A model generated the notes under the pieces. It ran no database searches and was not told the DNA's origin. It was given only the letters and a program-made list of their open reading frames with translations. A DNA stretch of 64,000 bases from Arenibacter sp. 6A1 (GTDB lineage Bacteria; Bacteroidota; Bacteroidia; Flavobacteriales; Flavobacteriaceae): assembly GCF_012272855.1 (NCBI RefSeq), contig NZ_JAAXCQ010000019.1, positions 1 through 64,000 of the forward strand, read 5' to 3'. Within the stretch, counting starts at the first letter, position 1. Each line of letters begins with the position of its first letter. A program made the position numbers and the translations under genes. Shown here in pieces: positions 24,611 through 34,500 of this stretch.

Positions 24611-26296
24611 TTAGTTTTTTTGTTGAATTTTCGCCCAACTGTCCCTTAAACCAACCGTTCTGTTAAAAATCAGTTTTTCGGAAGTAGAGTCCTTGTCCAC
24701 ATTAAAATATCCGGTTCGCTGAAATTGAAAACGATCTTCAGGGACTGCATTTTTTAAACTTGGCTCTACAAAGGCATTAATCACCTGTAGGGAATCCTTA
24801 TTGATAAATTCTAAAAAGTCCTTGTCTTTATGACTATCTGGCGTTTCATCCATAAAAAGTCTATCGTACAAGCGTACTTCGGCCTCAACGGCATGAGGGG
24901 CAGAAACCCAATGCAAGGTCCCTTTTACCTTTCTAAGGCTTTCCTCGGTACCACTACCACTTTTACTTTTTGGGTCATAGGTACATTGTACCTCTGTAAT
25001 ATTCCCATCGGCATCTTTTGTACAGCTCTCGGCCATTATAATATAACCGTTCTTAAGTCGCACTTCTCCCCCTAATTTTAACCTAAAGAATTTCCTGTTG
25101 GCTTCTTCTTTAAAGTCATCCTTTTCTATATAAATTTCCCTTGAAAAAGGTAGCTGCCTAGATCCGGCCGACTCGTCTTCCGGGTTGTTTTCTGCTTCTA
25201 ACCACTCTTCTTCTCCTTCTGGGTAATTGGTAATGACCACTTTTAAAGGATCTAAGACCGCCATAACCCTTGGGGCAATTTTATTTAAATGTTCCCTGAC
25301 ATGAAATTCCATCAAGGAAACATCGACTACGTTATCTCTTTTGGCAATCCCAATGGTATTGGCAAAGTTGATCAGCGATTCTGGCGTATACCCTCTTCGT
25401 CTCAATCCAGAAATGGTAGGCATTCTAGGATCGTCCCATCCAGAGACCAATCCCTGTTCTACCAATTGCAGAAGTTTACGCTTGCTCACCACCGTATGGC
25501 TAAAATTCCTTCTAGCAAATTCGCGCTGTTTTGGTCGTACCTTATTTTCATCGACCACCTGATCTAAGAACCAATCGTACAATTCTCTGTGCATGGCAAA
25601 TTCCAAGGTACAGAAAGAATGGGATACCTGCTCTACATAATCGCTCTCCCCATGGGCCCAATCGTACATCGGATAAATACACCAATCGGTATTTGTACGG
25701 TGATGCGGACGGTGTAAGATACGGTACATCAAAGGATCGCGCATCAGCATATTAGAAGAGGTCATGTCTATTTTCGCTCTTAAAACATGCTCGCCTTCCT
25801 TAAATTTCCCTTCCTTCATCGCTTGAAAAAGCTCCAGGTTTTCTTCCACAGAGCGATCTCTGAACGGACTTGGTTTTCCGGCCTCGGTCGGGGTTCCTTT
25901 TTGGGCGGCTATTTCTGCAGACGATTGACTATCTACATACGCCTTGCCCTGCTTGATAAGGACAATGGCCCAATCGTATAATTGTTGAAAATAATCTGAT
26001 GCAAAACATTCTGTTTCCCATTGGAAACCCAACCATTCTACATCTCTTTTGATAGCATCGACATATTCCTGCTCTTCCTTGGCGGGATTCGTATCGTCAA
26101 AACGAAGATTTACCGGAGCTTTATACCGTAAGCCCAATCCAAAATTCAGGCAAATAGAACTAGCATGACCAATGTGCAAATACCCATTGGGCTCTGGCGG
26201 AAAACGAAAACGAAGCTTCTCTTTTGCAAAACCATTGCTTAAATCTTCCTCTACAATATGCTCTATAAAATTCAGCGATTTTGACCCTTCACTCAT
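24611..26296 (-). CDS. glnS: Glutaminyl-tRNA synthetase
   Basis: A 561-residue class I synthetase that charges tRNA-Gln. The HIGH motif is FPPEPNGYLHIGHASS, the specificity region holds RFDDTNP, and the KMSKS equivalent is VVSKRKL, as in other GlnRS. GWDDPRMPTISGLRRRGYTP follows, and the C-terminal beta-barrel anticodon domain is complete. I used the ATG at 26296 (MSEGSKSLNFIEHIVEEDL); the longer frame starts with TTG inside the promoter. A -7 element and a terminator bound the gene. Confidence 0.96.
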   Translation of the reverse strand: MSEGSKSLNFIEHIVEEDLSNGFAKEKLRFRFPPEPNGYLHIGHASSICLNFGLGLRYKAPVNLRFDDTNPAKEEQEYVDAIKRDVEWLGFQWETECFASDYFQQLYDWAIVLIKQGKAYVDSQSSAEIAAQKGTPTEAGKPSPFRDRSVEENLELFQAMKEGKFKEGEHVLRAKIDMTSSNMLMRDPLMYRILHRPHHRTNTDWCIYPMYDWAHGESDYVEQVSHSFCTLEFAMHRELYDWFLDQVVDENKVRPKQREFARRNFSHTVVSKRKLLQLVEQGLVSGWDDPRMPTISGLRRRGYTPESLINFANTIGIAKRDNVVDVSLMEFHVREHLNKIAPRVMAVLDPLKVVITNYPEGEEEWLEAENNPEDESAGSRQLPFSREIYIEKDDFKEEANRKFFRLKLGGEVRLKNGYIIMAESCTKDADGNITEVQCTYDPKSKSGSGTEESLRKVKGTLHWVSAPHAVEAEVRLYDRLFMDETPDSHKDKDFLEFINKDSLQVINAFVEPSLKNAVPEDRFQFQRTGYFNVDKDSTSEKLIFNRTVGLRDSWAKIQQKN

Positions 26297-26314
26297 ATTC
26301 TTTTTTTTGTTGCA

Positions 26315-26322
26315 CAAATGTA
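26315..26322 (-). promoter_or_regulatory. -7 promoter element of glnS
   Basis: The minus strand reads TACATTTG, an exact TAnnTTTG match, 18 bp before the chosen ATG. The TTG of the longer frame is the last part of this element. Confidence 0.5.
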
Positions 26323-26575
26323 TATAAAATGCAGATAAAGCGTACTATAAAAAGCGTATACCATACAAGAAAGCCCTTTTCACAACACATTTATTTAGCC
26401 TTACAACTTAAACTTTAATAAGCCTTGTCCATTCTCCATATTTGTTAGGCAACAGCGAGAAAATCGGGGATACAGTTTTTTTTGCTGCCACCATGGACCC
26501 CAAACCACTGCCCATGGTTTTCTGTAGATAATGCTACAAACGATTCGCCAACAGTGGCCCAAACCACCATAAAGT

Positions 26576-28831
26576 ATGATACCGACCCTAAAAAATAGCC
26601 TTCCGTTCCTCTTTCTTAGCTACCTTTTGTTAGTTGCTGCCCCCTTGTTTGGGCAAACATTGAACAAACCTACTCCGGCAGATAATCCTAATATAGCCGG
26701 GAATTCTATTTGGACGGCCGCCTGTGCTTCGGCAGATTTTAACGAATACTATGTAAATTTTACCTGGTTGCCAACCGTAAACGCCGATAACCAGTTTATT
26801 TTAGAACTCTCCGATGCATCTGGCAATTTTGGTTCACCCACCGAATTGGCGAAGATTTCTAATAAAAATACGAATTTTAACTTTGACATCAAGTTTTCCT
26901 TGCCCACAGATACCCGTGGAGAAGCCTATAGATTTAGAGTGCGAAGTACTAGTCCGGCTAAAATAAGCCCGCCTTCGGATTCCTTTGAGATGTATTATAT
27001 AGATTTTAAATCTTCCCTGCTTATCAGTCAAAACGCTAATGGCAATATTCCCTCTGGTGGCCGTATAGACCTATGCAGCGGAAATAACATCACCCTAGCC
27101 GTACATAACGTCAGTCACCCTGGAAATTATCAATATAAATGGTATCGCAGCGGTACTTTGTTAAGCGAAAAAAGCAGTGTTATTACCATAGACATACCTG
27201 GAATTTATATGGTAGAGGTAGACTACGGGACCAGTTGTTCCGGATCGGCCAATACCCTATCTAATAGTATAAAAATAAAAAAAGGTAGTAGCATGGGGAT
27301 TGCTATAAATCCTCCTGCAAAAACTTTATTGTGCAGCGGTGAAACCCTAACCCTAGAAAGTAATATTAAAGACCAAGGCTTTACCTATACCTGGTACAAG
27401 GATGGTATCCCTATAACATCGCCGATTGTAGATGCCTCTAGCTATACCGTAGATGCCAATTCAGTAGGGTTTGAAGGGGAATATTCGGTTGAAATAGATG
27501 GCGATGACATTTGTATGGAACGTTCTACAGGAATCAATATCAACTTAGAAGAAGATTTTTCGGTAACGATAGATCAGACCGGGCCTCTAGTTTTATTACC
27601 GGGAAAAACGAGCGTACTATCGGCCACTACCGATGCCAATACGCCCACTTACCAATGGTACAAGGACAATACTGCCATTCCCGGGGCTACCGACAAAACG
27701 TATTTGGCCAATGCTATTGGGGAATACTATTTGGAAGTAACCCAAACCGGAGGTGCTTGTACCACCAGCAAGAATTCAGAAAAAATTCTTATAAGCCCTC
27801 CTACCGCCTTTGAACTAAGTATCGCCTACGCCACAGAATATACCGACTGTAATAATACTAGCATCGTCTTGGAGGTCGACACCATTACCGCGATTTTTCC
27901 CAATGGTACAAGGGCCGATGTGACCTTGGAGCTACTTAATTCTTTTAGCTATCAATGGGAAAAAGACGGAATGCCGCTAAGTAGTGAGACAGGAAAAAAT
28001 ATTAGCCTGACCACTTCTGATGAAAATGGAAACTACACACTGGTGGCAACCTTAGACGGTTATAATCCCACTTCCAATACCCTGGATGTAATTCTTATGA
28101 CCAATGAAGCCCTTACCATAAATACTGGAACAACGGTACTTTGTAACGATAGTTCCGAAATTAGTATCGGTACAACAACCGATCTAAATGGAGCCACATT
28201 TAACTGGTTGAAAGATGGCAAAAACCTAAACCAGACGAGTACCGTTTTAACCGTAAATAGCCCGGGAACCTATTCTCTTGAGCTTTTAAAAAACGGGTGT
28301 ACTTTGGTCTCCAATTACATCTCCGTAACGCCTATGGACGAGTCCTTAATTAGCCTGAACATCGCCAACAACGAAGTGGTTATTAGGGAAGGGAGCAGTA
28401 AAACCATCACCGCTAGCGGGGCCGATAGTTATGCTTGGTATGACAAAGACCAAACATTAGTGAGCAGTACATACGAAATTGACCTTAGTAGAGAAGGGAA
28501 TTATACCTTGTTGGCTACCCTTAATGGCTGTCAAATAAGCAAGGGCCTTAGGGTAACTTACCAAGATACATTTAGCATCCCCAATGTTGTTACGGCAAAT
28601 GGGGACGGCTATAACGATCAGTGGGTTCTTCCCAACACCTATACTAAAGACCCAGAGATAAACGTTATTATTTATAACCATAAAGGAGAAGAGGTTTTTA
28701 ACCAATTTCAATACAATAATGACTGGCCACAAGCCACTACCATCTTCCCTAAACAAAACATGGTGTTTTACTATACCATTAAAAAAGCCAAGAAAACTTT
28801 AAAACAAGGTACTATAACCGTTATTCGTTAA
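26576..28831 (+). CDS. sprC: SprC-like surface protein with Ig-like repeats and T9SS type B signal
   Basis: A 751-residue exported protein. A signal peptide (about 1-26, ending PLFGQ) is followed by a fibronectin/Ig-like region. About six beta-sandwich repeats then show a conserved Trp or Tyr core (YKWYRSG, YTWYKDG, YQWYKDN, YQWEKDG, FNWLKDG, YAWYDKD). The last 88 residues (from SIPNVVTANGDGYNDQWVLP) form the gliding-motility-associated C-terminal domain, the T9SS type B secretion signal. In Flavobacterium johnsoniae, sprC and sprD precede sprB and sprF in one operon and help SprB function; the order here is the same. The symbol is based on gene order and domain type, not on close sequence comparison. 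It is followed by the sprD-like gene after 6 bp. Confidence 0.75.
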   Translation: MIPTLKNSLPFLFLSYLLLVAAPLFGQTLNKPTPADNPNIAGNSIWTAACASADFNEYYVNFTWLPTVNADNQFILELSDASGNFGSPTELAKISNKNTNFNFDIKFSLPTDTRGEAYRFRVRSTSPAKISPPSDSFEMYYIDFKSSLLISQNANGNIPSGGRIDLCSGNNITLAVHNVSHPGNYQYKWYRSGTLLSEKSSVITIDIPGIYMVEVDYGTSCSGSANTLSNSIKIKKGSSMGIAINPPAKTLLCSGETLTLESNIKDQGFTYTWYKDGIPITSPIVDASSYTVDANSVGFEGEYSVEIDGDDICMERSTGININLEEDFSVTIDQTGPLVLLPGKTSVLSATTDANTPTYQWYKDNTAIPGATDKTYLANAIGEYYLEVTQTGGACTTSKNSEKILISPPTAFELSIAYATEYTDCNNTSIVLEVDTITAIFPNGTRADVTLELLNSFSYQWEKDGMPLSSETGKNISLTTSDENGNYTLVATLDGYNPTSNTLDVILMTNEALTINTGTTVLCNDSSEISIGTTTDLNGATFNWLKDGKNLNQTSTVLTVNSPGTYSLELLKNGCTLVSNYISVTPMDESLISLNIANNEVVIREGSSKTITASGADSYAWYDKDQTLVSSTYEIDLSREGNYTLLATLNGCQISKGLRVTYQDTFSIPNVVTANGDGYNDQWVLPNTYTKDPEINVIIYNHKGEEVFNQFQYNNDWPQATTIFPKQNMVFYYTIKKAKKTLKQGTITVIR

Positions 28832-28837
28832 CCAACC

Positions 28838-30919
28838 ATGCGCAGCAAAAACTATCTTATACTATTCCTTTTCTTATTGGCCCTTGCTAAGCTAGGCGCC
28901 CAAGAAGAAAACCCTACTTTAAAATATAATGTCCCTTCCCAGAATTTATTAAAATTCAACCGGTTTTTAATCAACCCTACTTTTTCCACGGTGCGGGAAG
29001 ACAAGTCGTATATCAACCTTTTGCATAGAAACCAATCGGTATCCTTTAGTGATAACAATCAGGATTATTTTTTGAGTTATAGTGGTAGAATGAATGATAG
29101 AAGCGGCTTGGGGCTAAGCCTTTTTTCCCAAAGAGAAGGTTTGATATCCAATTATGGGGTCATGGCCAACTATGCTTATGGAATTAAGCTCGCCGACAAC
29201 AGCAATTTTACCTTTGGGGCCAATCTGGCGTATTATAATAGCGGTTTCGACCGGGGGCGTGCTAATGCATTGGACCAGAACGATCCTGCCTTAAACGGCT
29301 TGCAGGAAGGTTCCCTGCTTAGTTTTCAACCTGGGTTTAACCTTTCCTTTAACCAATTTGATTTTGGTGTTTTTGCCGAAAATTTATTCGACTATAACAT
29401 TAGCGAAAATATTTCCAATACGCAGTTTAAGGAAAAAACATTCTCTGCCCATTTACAATATACCCATCAGTTTAAAAATGAGGGTGGACTTCTTCATGAA
29501 GCTCGTTTAATGCCTTTGGCCAGAGTGAGGGCCATGGGAGAAGAAGAGGTAGTTTTAGGAGGAAGCCTTATCCTCGATTTGCCAAAATTAGGATGGCTAC
29601 AAGGGGGCTATGATAGCTTCTACGGCGCCTCGGCAGGAATAGGGTTTAATCTAAACCGAAGAGTATCGATCGGATATACCATGGAAAAAGGATTGACCAA
29701 TAATTTTGACAACCTAGGATTGACTCACGAAATATCCTTTGCCTTTTCTATAACCCCTACCCTAACCGAAGACAGGGTTATGCTCGAAGATAAAGAGGAT
29801 GAGCTTGTTGCCCAAGATAAAAATACCGATGAAGTTCCAAGCTTGCGCGATTTGGAAATAGAAAAACTTAAAAAAGCATTGGCCGAAAATGATGAAATAT
29901 TGGCAGAACTGATGTTTCGACAGGATTCCCTAGAGGAAAATCGCCAAAAAGACCTAGAACGCAGGTTCGAATTGGTCATGAAAATGGTAAAGAACGAAAC
30001 CCAGGGAAAACGCCCCGATTTGGAAAACAAGGCCCAAGAGATCTTTTTATTTAATGCTGCCGACAAAAACGCAACCTTGGCCAAGAAAAACAATAGCACA
30101 AGCAAAATACCGAACAGTATAGTAAAGGCTAGTATTCCTAAGGATATAGTAGCGGCCAAATCCGATATCAAAAAAGATCATCCTTCCCAAAACAACAACT
30201 TAACGGAAGCGGACGAATTCACTGAAATTGCTAAAAAACATCAGATAAAAAGTAAAAAATTCAGGGATCTCCCCGGGGTAAGCGAAGGCTATTACCTAGT
30301 TGCCAATGTTTACAAAGGCGAGAAATACCTAAACCAATTTGTCAACAGCCTTACCCAAGAAGGTCTTAGGGCCGATTACTTTGAGAATCCTAGCAATGCC
30401 CTAAAATATGTATACCTAGAACGCTATAATACCTGGCAAGAGGCCTTAGCGGCCCATAAATCAAGTTTGGATGGTAACTATACAGGCGATATGTGGATTA
30501 TGAACGTAGACAATAGCAGCTATACCGATAAGGCCTATGTAAACAATGTTCACAAAATAAAGGAAAAATCATCGCGCTATAGCTCCGATCAATTACAGAA
30601 AAACGTAGTGGTAAAAGACAAGGTGAAAGCAAACGATCCCAAAGCAAAAATGTTTAAGATAAATGGAGTAGGGAGTGGTTATTACATTATTGTAAATGTA
30701 TTTGCCAATGCCAACAATGCCAATAAATTCGTAAAACTACTCAATGCCCAAGGACTAAGCGCCAGCTATTTTATAAACCCCGATAATAACTATCGGTATG
30801 TTTACTTAAAAAAACACGAATCCTGGAACAATGCCCTGGTGTCCTATTACTCTAAACTCAATGACACCTATTCCGAAAAAATGTGGATTATGAGGGTGAC
30901 CCCCAATGGTATCACTTAG
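28838..30919 (+). CDS. sprD: SprD-like PorP/SprF barrel with two SPOR-like C-terminal repeats
   Basis: A 693-residue protein. A signal peptide (about 1-21) is followed by a PorP/SprF-type outer-membrane barrel (about 22-305; alternating strands such as FTFGANLAYYNSGFD, GWLQGGYDSFYGASAGIGF). Next is a charged, partly coiled-coil linker (about 325-470). Two homologous repeats end the protein (about 478-556 and 610-690), each beginning G-V-x-x-GYY and ending MWIM; their form (strand, helix, FENP/FINP, YVYL, TW/SW, MWIM) resembles SPOR domains, which bind denuded peptidoglycan. A barrel tied to the cell wall would suit an anchor for the SprC-like cargo. The gene lies 6 bp after the sprC-like gene. 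The symbol rests on synteny. Confidence 0.75.
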   Translation: MRSKNYLILFLFLLALAKLGAQEENPTLKYNVPSQNLLKFNRFLINPTFSTVREDKSYINLLHRNQSVSFSDNNQDYFLSYSGRMNDRSGLGLSLFSQREGLISNYGVMANYAYGIKLADNSNFTFGANLAYYNSGFDRGRANALDQNDPALNGLQEGSLLSFQPGFNLSFNQFDFGVFAENLFDYNISENISNTQFKEKTFSAHLQYTHQFKNEGGLLHEARLMPLARVRAMGEEEVVLGGSLILDLPKLGWLQGGYDSFYGASAGIGFNLNRRVSIGYTMEKGLTNNFDNLGLTHEISFAFSITPTLTEDRVMLEDKEDELVAQDKNTDEVPSLRDLEIEKLKKALAENDEILAELMFRQDSLEENRQKDLERRFELVMKMVKNETQGKRPDLENKAQEIFLFNAADKNATLAKKNNSTSKIPNSIVKASIPKDIVAAKSDIKKDHPSQNNNLTEADEFTEIAKKHQIKSKKFRDLPGVSEGYYLVANVYKGEKYLNQFVNSLTQEGLRADYFENPSNALKYVYLERYNTWQEALAAHKSSLDGNYTGDMWIMNVDNSSYTDKAYVNNVHKIKEKSSRYSSDQLQKNVVVKDKVKANDPKAKMFKINGVGSGYYIIVNVFANANNANKFVKLLNAQGLSASYFINPDNNYRYVYLKKHESWNNALVSYYSKLNDTYSEKMWIMRVTPNGIT

Positions 30920-31550
30920 GGAATTATAGCGTAGTGGAACTTAATAATCCAAAAACCAACCTAAAAATTGAAATCTAAAAAACCGACCAATCTTTTAATA
31001 AATTTTAAACTATTACCCCATTGAAAAAGTAAAATTCAAAGCCAACACCTTTTTTAAAAATTCAAGACCATAATTCATTTGTAATACATCTGATTGTTTT
31101 TATATGCAGAAAAACCAAGGTCCCGATCCATGCGAAAACTTCTAATATCGCCAAGGCTTTTTCATTAACCCGATGAAGCGCAACAAATTATGGATAAAAG
31201 GGCCTTTTTTCATTTTTAAAAACCCAATACTCTTATTATCAACACATTACAAACAAACACAAATCTTCAAAGTGGTCTTCAAAGTGATTTCAACATGCCT
31301 AAATATGTGTGAGAAAAAAGCCATCACCATACAAAAAATGGATTTCACAACAGAAATAAACCACGCTACAACAATAACTTCTTGCCCTCAGGATTAAAGT
31401 CAATATTTGTTATTGAACGCCAAGCGTTTGTAACCAAAACGAGAATTTTCACAAAGAATTCCACCTCGGTTACTGAAAACTAAGATTCACAAGCCTTCAC
31501 GGTTTTTGAAAACGCATATCCCAAATTAAGAGCCTTAACCTTCTTGTACA
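30920..31550 (+). other. 631-bp leader region before sprB
   Basis: No gene is supported here; the one 74-codon frame (31173-31397) lacks any recognisable feature. The plus strand is A- and C-rich and G-poor between about 31210 and 31400. No hairpin terminator with a T run is visible after the sprD-like gene, so transcription may run through to sprB, or sprB may have its own promoter here. No exact TAnnTTTG element was found; AATATTTG at about 31402 differs at one position. Confidence 0.45.
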
Positions 31551-34500
31551 ATGAAATTAAAATTATTCTCCAACTTAATTCTGGCTACGGTAATCCTCTT
31601 GAGCTATACCGGTATTTCACAAGAGTACAATTCCTTTGAAGTACGTTATCAAAACAATCTTAAAGGCGATCTAACCTTTATTGCCAACAATATTCTGAAT
31701 AGGGATGGCGGCAGTAATTCTACCAGACCGAATCAACCTTATAATACGACTGGCAGCTCTTCTCAGTACAACGATAATTTAAATATGCAATACATTGATG
31801 TGGATGGAGACGCATCGACCTTTAGTTCTAGTAGTGCTACCCTCACCTATCCGCAGGCCGATTGTAATAGGATTGTTTATGCCGGCCTCTATTGGTCTGC
31901 TACCTACCCTAGTGAAAGGGCCGGTCAAAGTATAGGTACCAATAGGCAATCAGATTTTAACCAAGTAAAATTAAAGGTGCCAGGAGGCACCTATGTCGAT
32001 ATTACCGCAGACGAAGTTCTTTACGATGGTATTACAAGCGGAAGTTCGTCCATGAGAGACAACAGTCCCTATGCCTGTTATGCAGATATTACTTCCTTAA
32101 TAACCGCCATGGCCGATGCCCAAGGAGAGTATACCATTGCCAATGTAAGAGCTGTTAATGGTAGCTTAAGTGGAGGAGCTTCCGCTGGTTGGACCATGGT
32201 CCTTGTTTATGAAAATCCAAGCCTCACGGGAAAATCAATTACTACCTTCGATGGTTTTGCACGGGTTAATAGCGCTAACCCAAATGTAAACATAAACTAT
32301 TCAGGATTCGAAACGATTCCAGCAGGACCCGTAAACGCCCATATCGCTGCCGCTGCCTTAGAAGGAGACAATAGAATTACGGGAGATGAATTATATATTA
32401 AGGCCGCAAGCAATCCAACCTACACCCGCTTAAGTAACCCCACCAATCCTGCCAACAACTTTTTTAACAGTAATATTACCATTAATGGTGTTTTAACTAC
32501 CAATAGAAATCCAAATAGTACCAATACCCTGGGCTACGATACCGATATCTTTAAGCTGGACAACCCAGCCTATTCTGTCATACCCAACTCCGAAACAGCA
32601 GCATCCCTTAGGTTTACCTCTACAGGAGACCAATACTATCCCTTCTTCAATTCCTTTAATATTGAAGTAATAGAACCTACCATAAGTCTGCTTAAAAATG
32701 TAGAGGATGTCAACGGAAACGATATTGCCAATGCCGATGTGGTGCTGGGACAAGAAATGTACTATATGCTACGCTTCCAAAACACCGGAAATGATAATGC
32801 TCAAAATTTTACCCTTCGGGATATCTTACCTGCCAACGTAAATTTTCTGCCTAGTGATCTAGTCCTGCCTGCCCCTGTAAACGGCCAGGCCATTACCTAT
32901 ACCTTTGATCCTATTACCAATGAGATTAATTTTTCCATTCCAGATGTATTCGTAGAAAAAGGAGATCCCCAATACACCATTAAACTAAAGGTGAAGGTCG
33001 TTGAAGATTGTTATAGCCTTCGCGACGCCTGTTCTAATATTATTAGAAATACCGCCTATGCCACCTATCACGGCCAGTTTAACAACAATGTTATTTCGGA
33101 CGACCCTAGTGTTCCCGGTTATGACAGTTGTAGTTTTCCCGAGCCGGGAGCCACCAATTTCTTGGTCAATTTAGACGAATGCGACTTTTCTAGGGAACAA
33201 TACCTATGTGGTGCCAATACCACATTATCTGCCGGAAACGGTTATGACGCTTATGAATGGCGAGATGAGAATGGTAATATCGTAGGAACCCAACAAAACT
33301 TGGTAGTAACACAACTAGGAACCTATACCGTTTACAAAACAATACCCGCACCTTGTGTTAGTAATTCCGAGGTTATAAAAGTGGTTCCCTTTGATAATAC
33401 CACCCCTAATCCGGTAATTCCCTATGCCGATGTTGTGGATACCTGTCCGAATGACGGTTCCAAATTGCCGAAAATTTTTCTTTGTGGTATCAATGATGAG
33501 CGATTTATTGAAACTACTTTTACCGATGCTGTTTCCTTTGCTTGGCAAAAATTGGACGAGGCCAGTTGTACCGCCCAAAGTTCGGAGAACTGTGCCAATA
33601 CCAATAATACTTGTTCCTGGGTGACTGTGGCCACCACAGAAGATTTTACCGCTACGGATCCTGGAGAATATAGGTTTATAGTATCTTATCAAAACGGCTG
33701 TTCAAACAGATTTCCTTTTAAAGTTTATGAGAATGTATTGGATCCTCAAGTCATAAAAAAAGATATTACGTGTAACAGTCCTGGAAATATTACCATTACC
33801 AATGTTCCGGGAAGTTATGAATATAGCTTGGATGCCAACGATTGGAGCGCCTCTAACACCTCAGGTGTTTTTGATATTACTGCGCCCGGATCTTACAATG
33901 TATATATCAGACAACAGAATGTAGCAACCAATCCATGTGTTTTTGTAGCAAGCAGTATCGATATTTTTCAACGTAATTTTACTGTTGACGTAACGACTAC
34001 AAACCCTGTTTGTTTCACCGATTTGGGAAGTATCAGCGTTTCTGTGAACGATGTAGACCCACAGTATTATTACGAGTTGAGACAGGGAGCAACCCTTATA
34101 GATAATTTTGGTCCTTCTTCGGATAACAACTTTACCTTTAATGATGTCGCTATTGGAGATTATACCCTGATAGCTACCACAGATGATGGCTGTACTTACT
34201 CCGAAGATGTATCCATTATTGCCAGCACCACCCTAGCCTTAACTACTTCGGTTAGTCAGCACATAGGTTGCGAAGATGGCAGTATCCAAATGAACCCTAG
34301 TGGCGGAAAACCCAATTATTCCTACGCTATTTGGAGTTATGTAGATGCCGCCGGGAATGGAGGCCCCTTATATGCGAACGTAAACGATATACCCGCTTCC
34401 GAATATTTTAATACCACCTCGTTTTCCCGAACCTTGGGCCAAGATGGCACCTATATATTTGTAGTGGTCGATGACAATAACTGTAGCGCCCTTTCCAATG

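Noticed and set aside
31173-31397. 74-codon frame in the sprB leader
   Set aside because: No signal or domain, biased base composition, and no support beyond the absence of stops.
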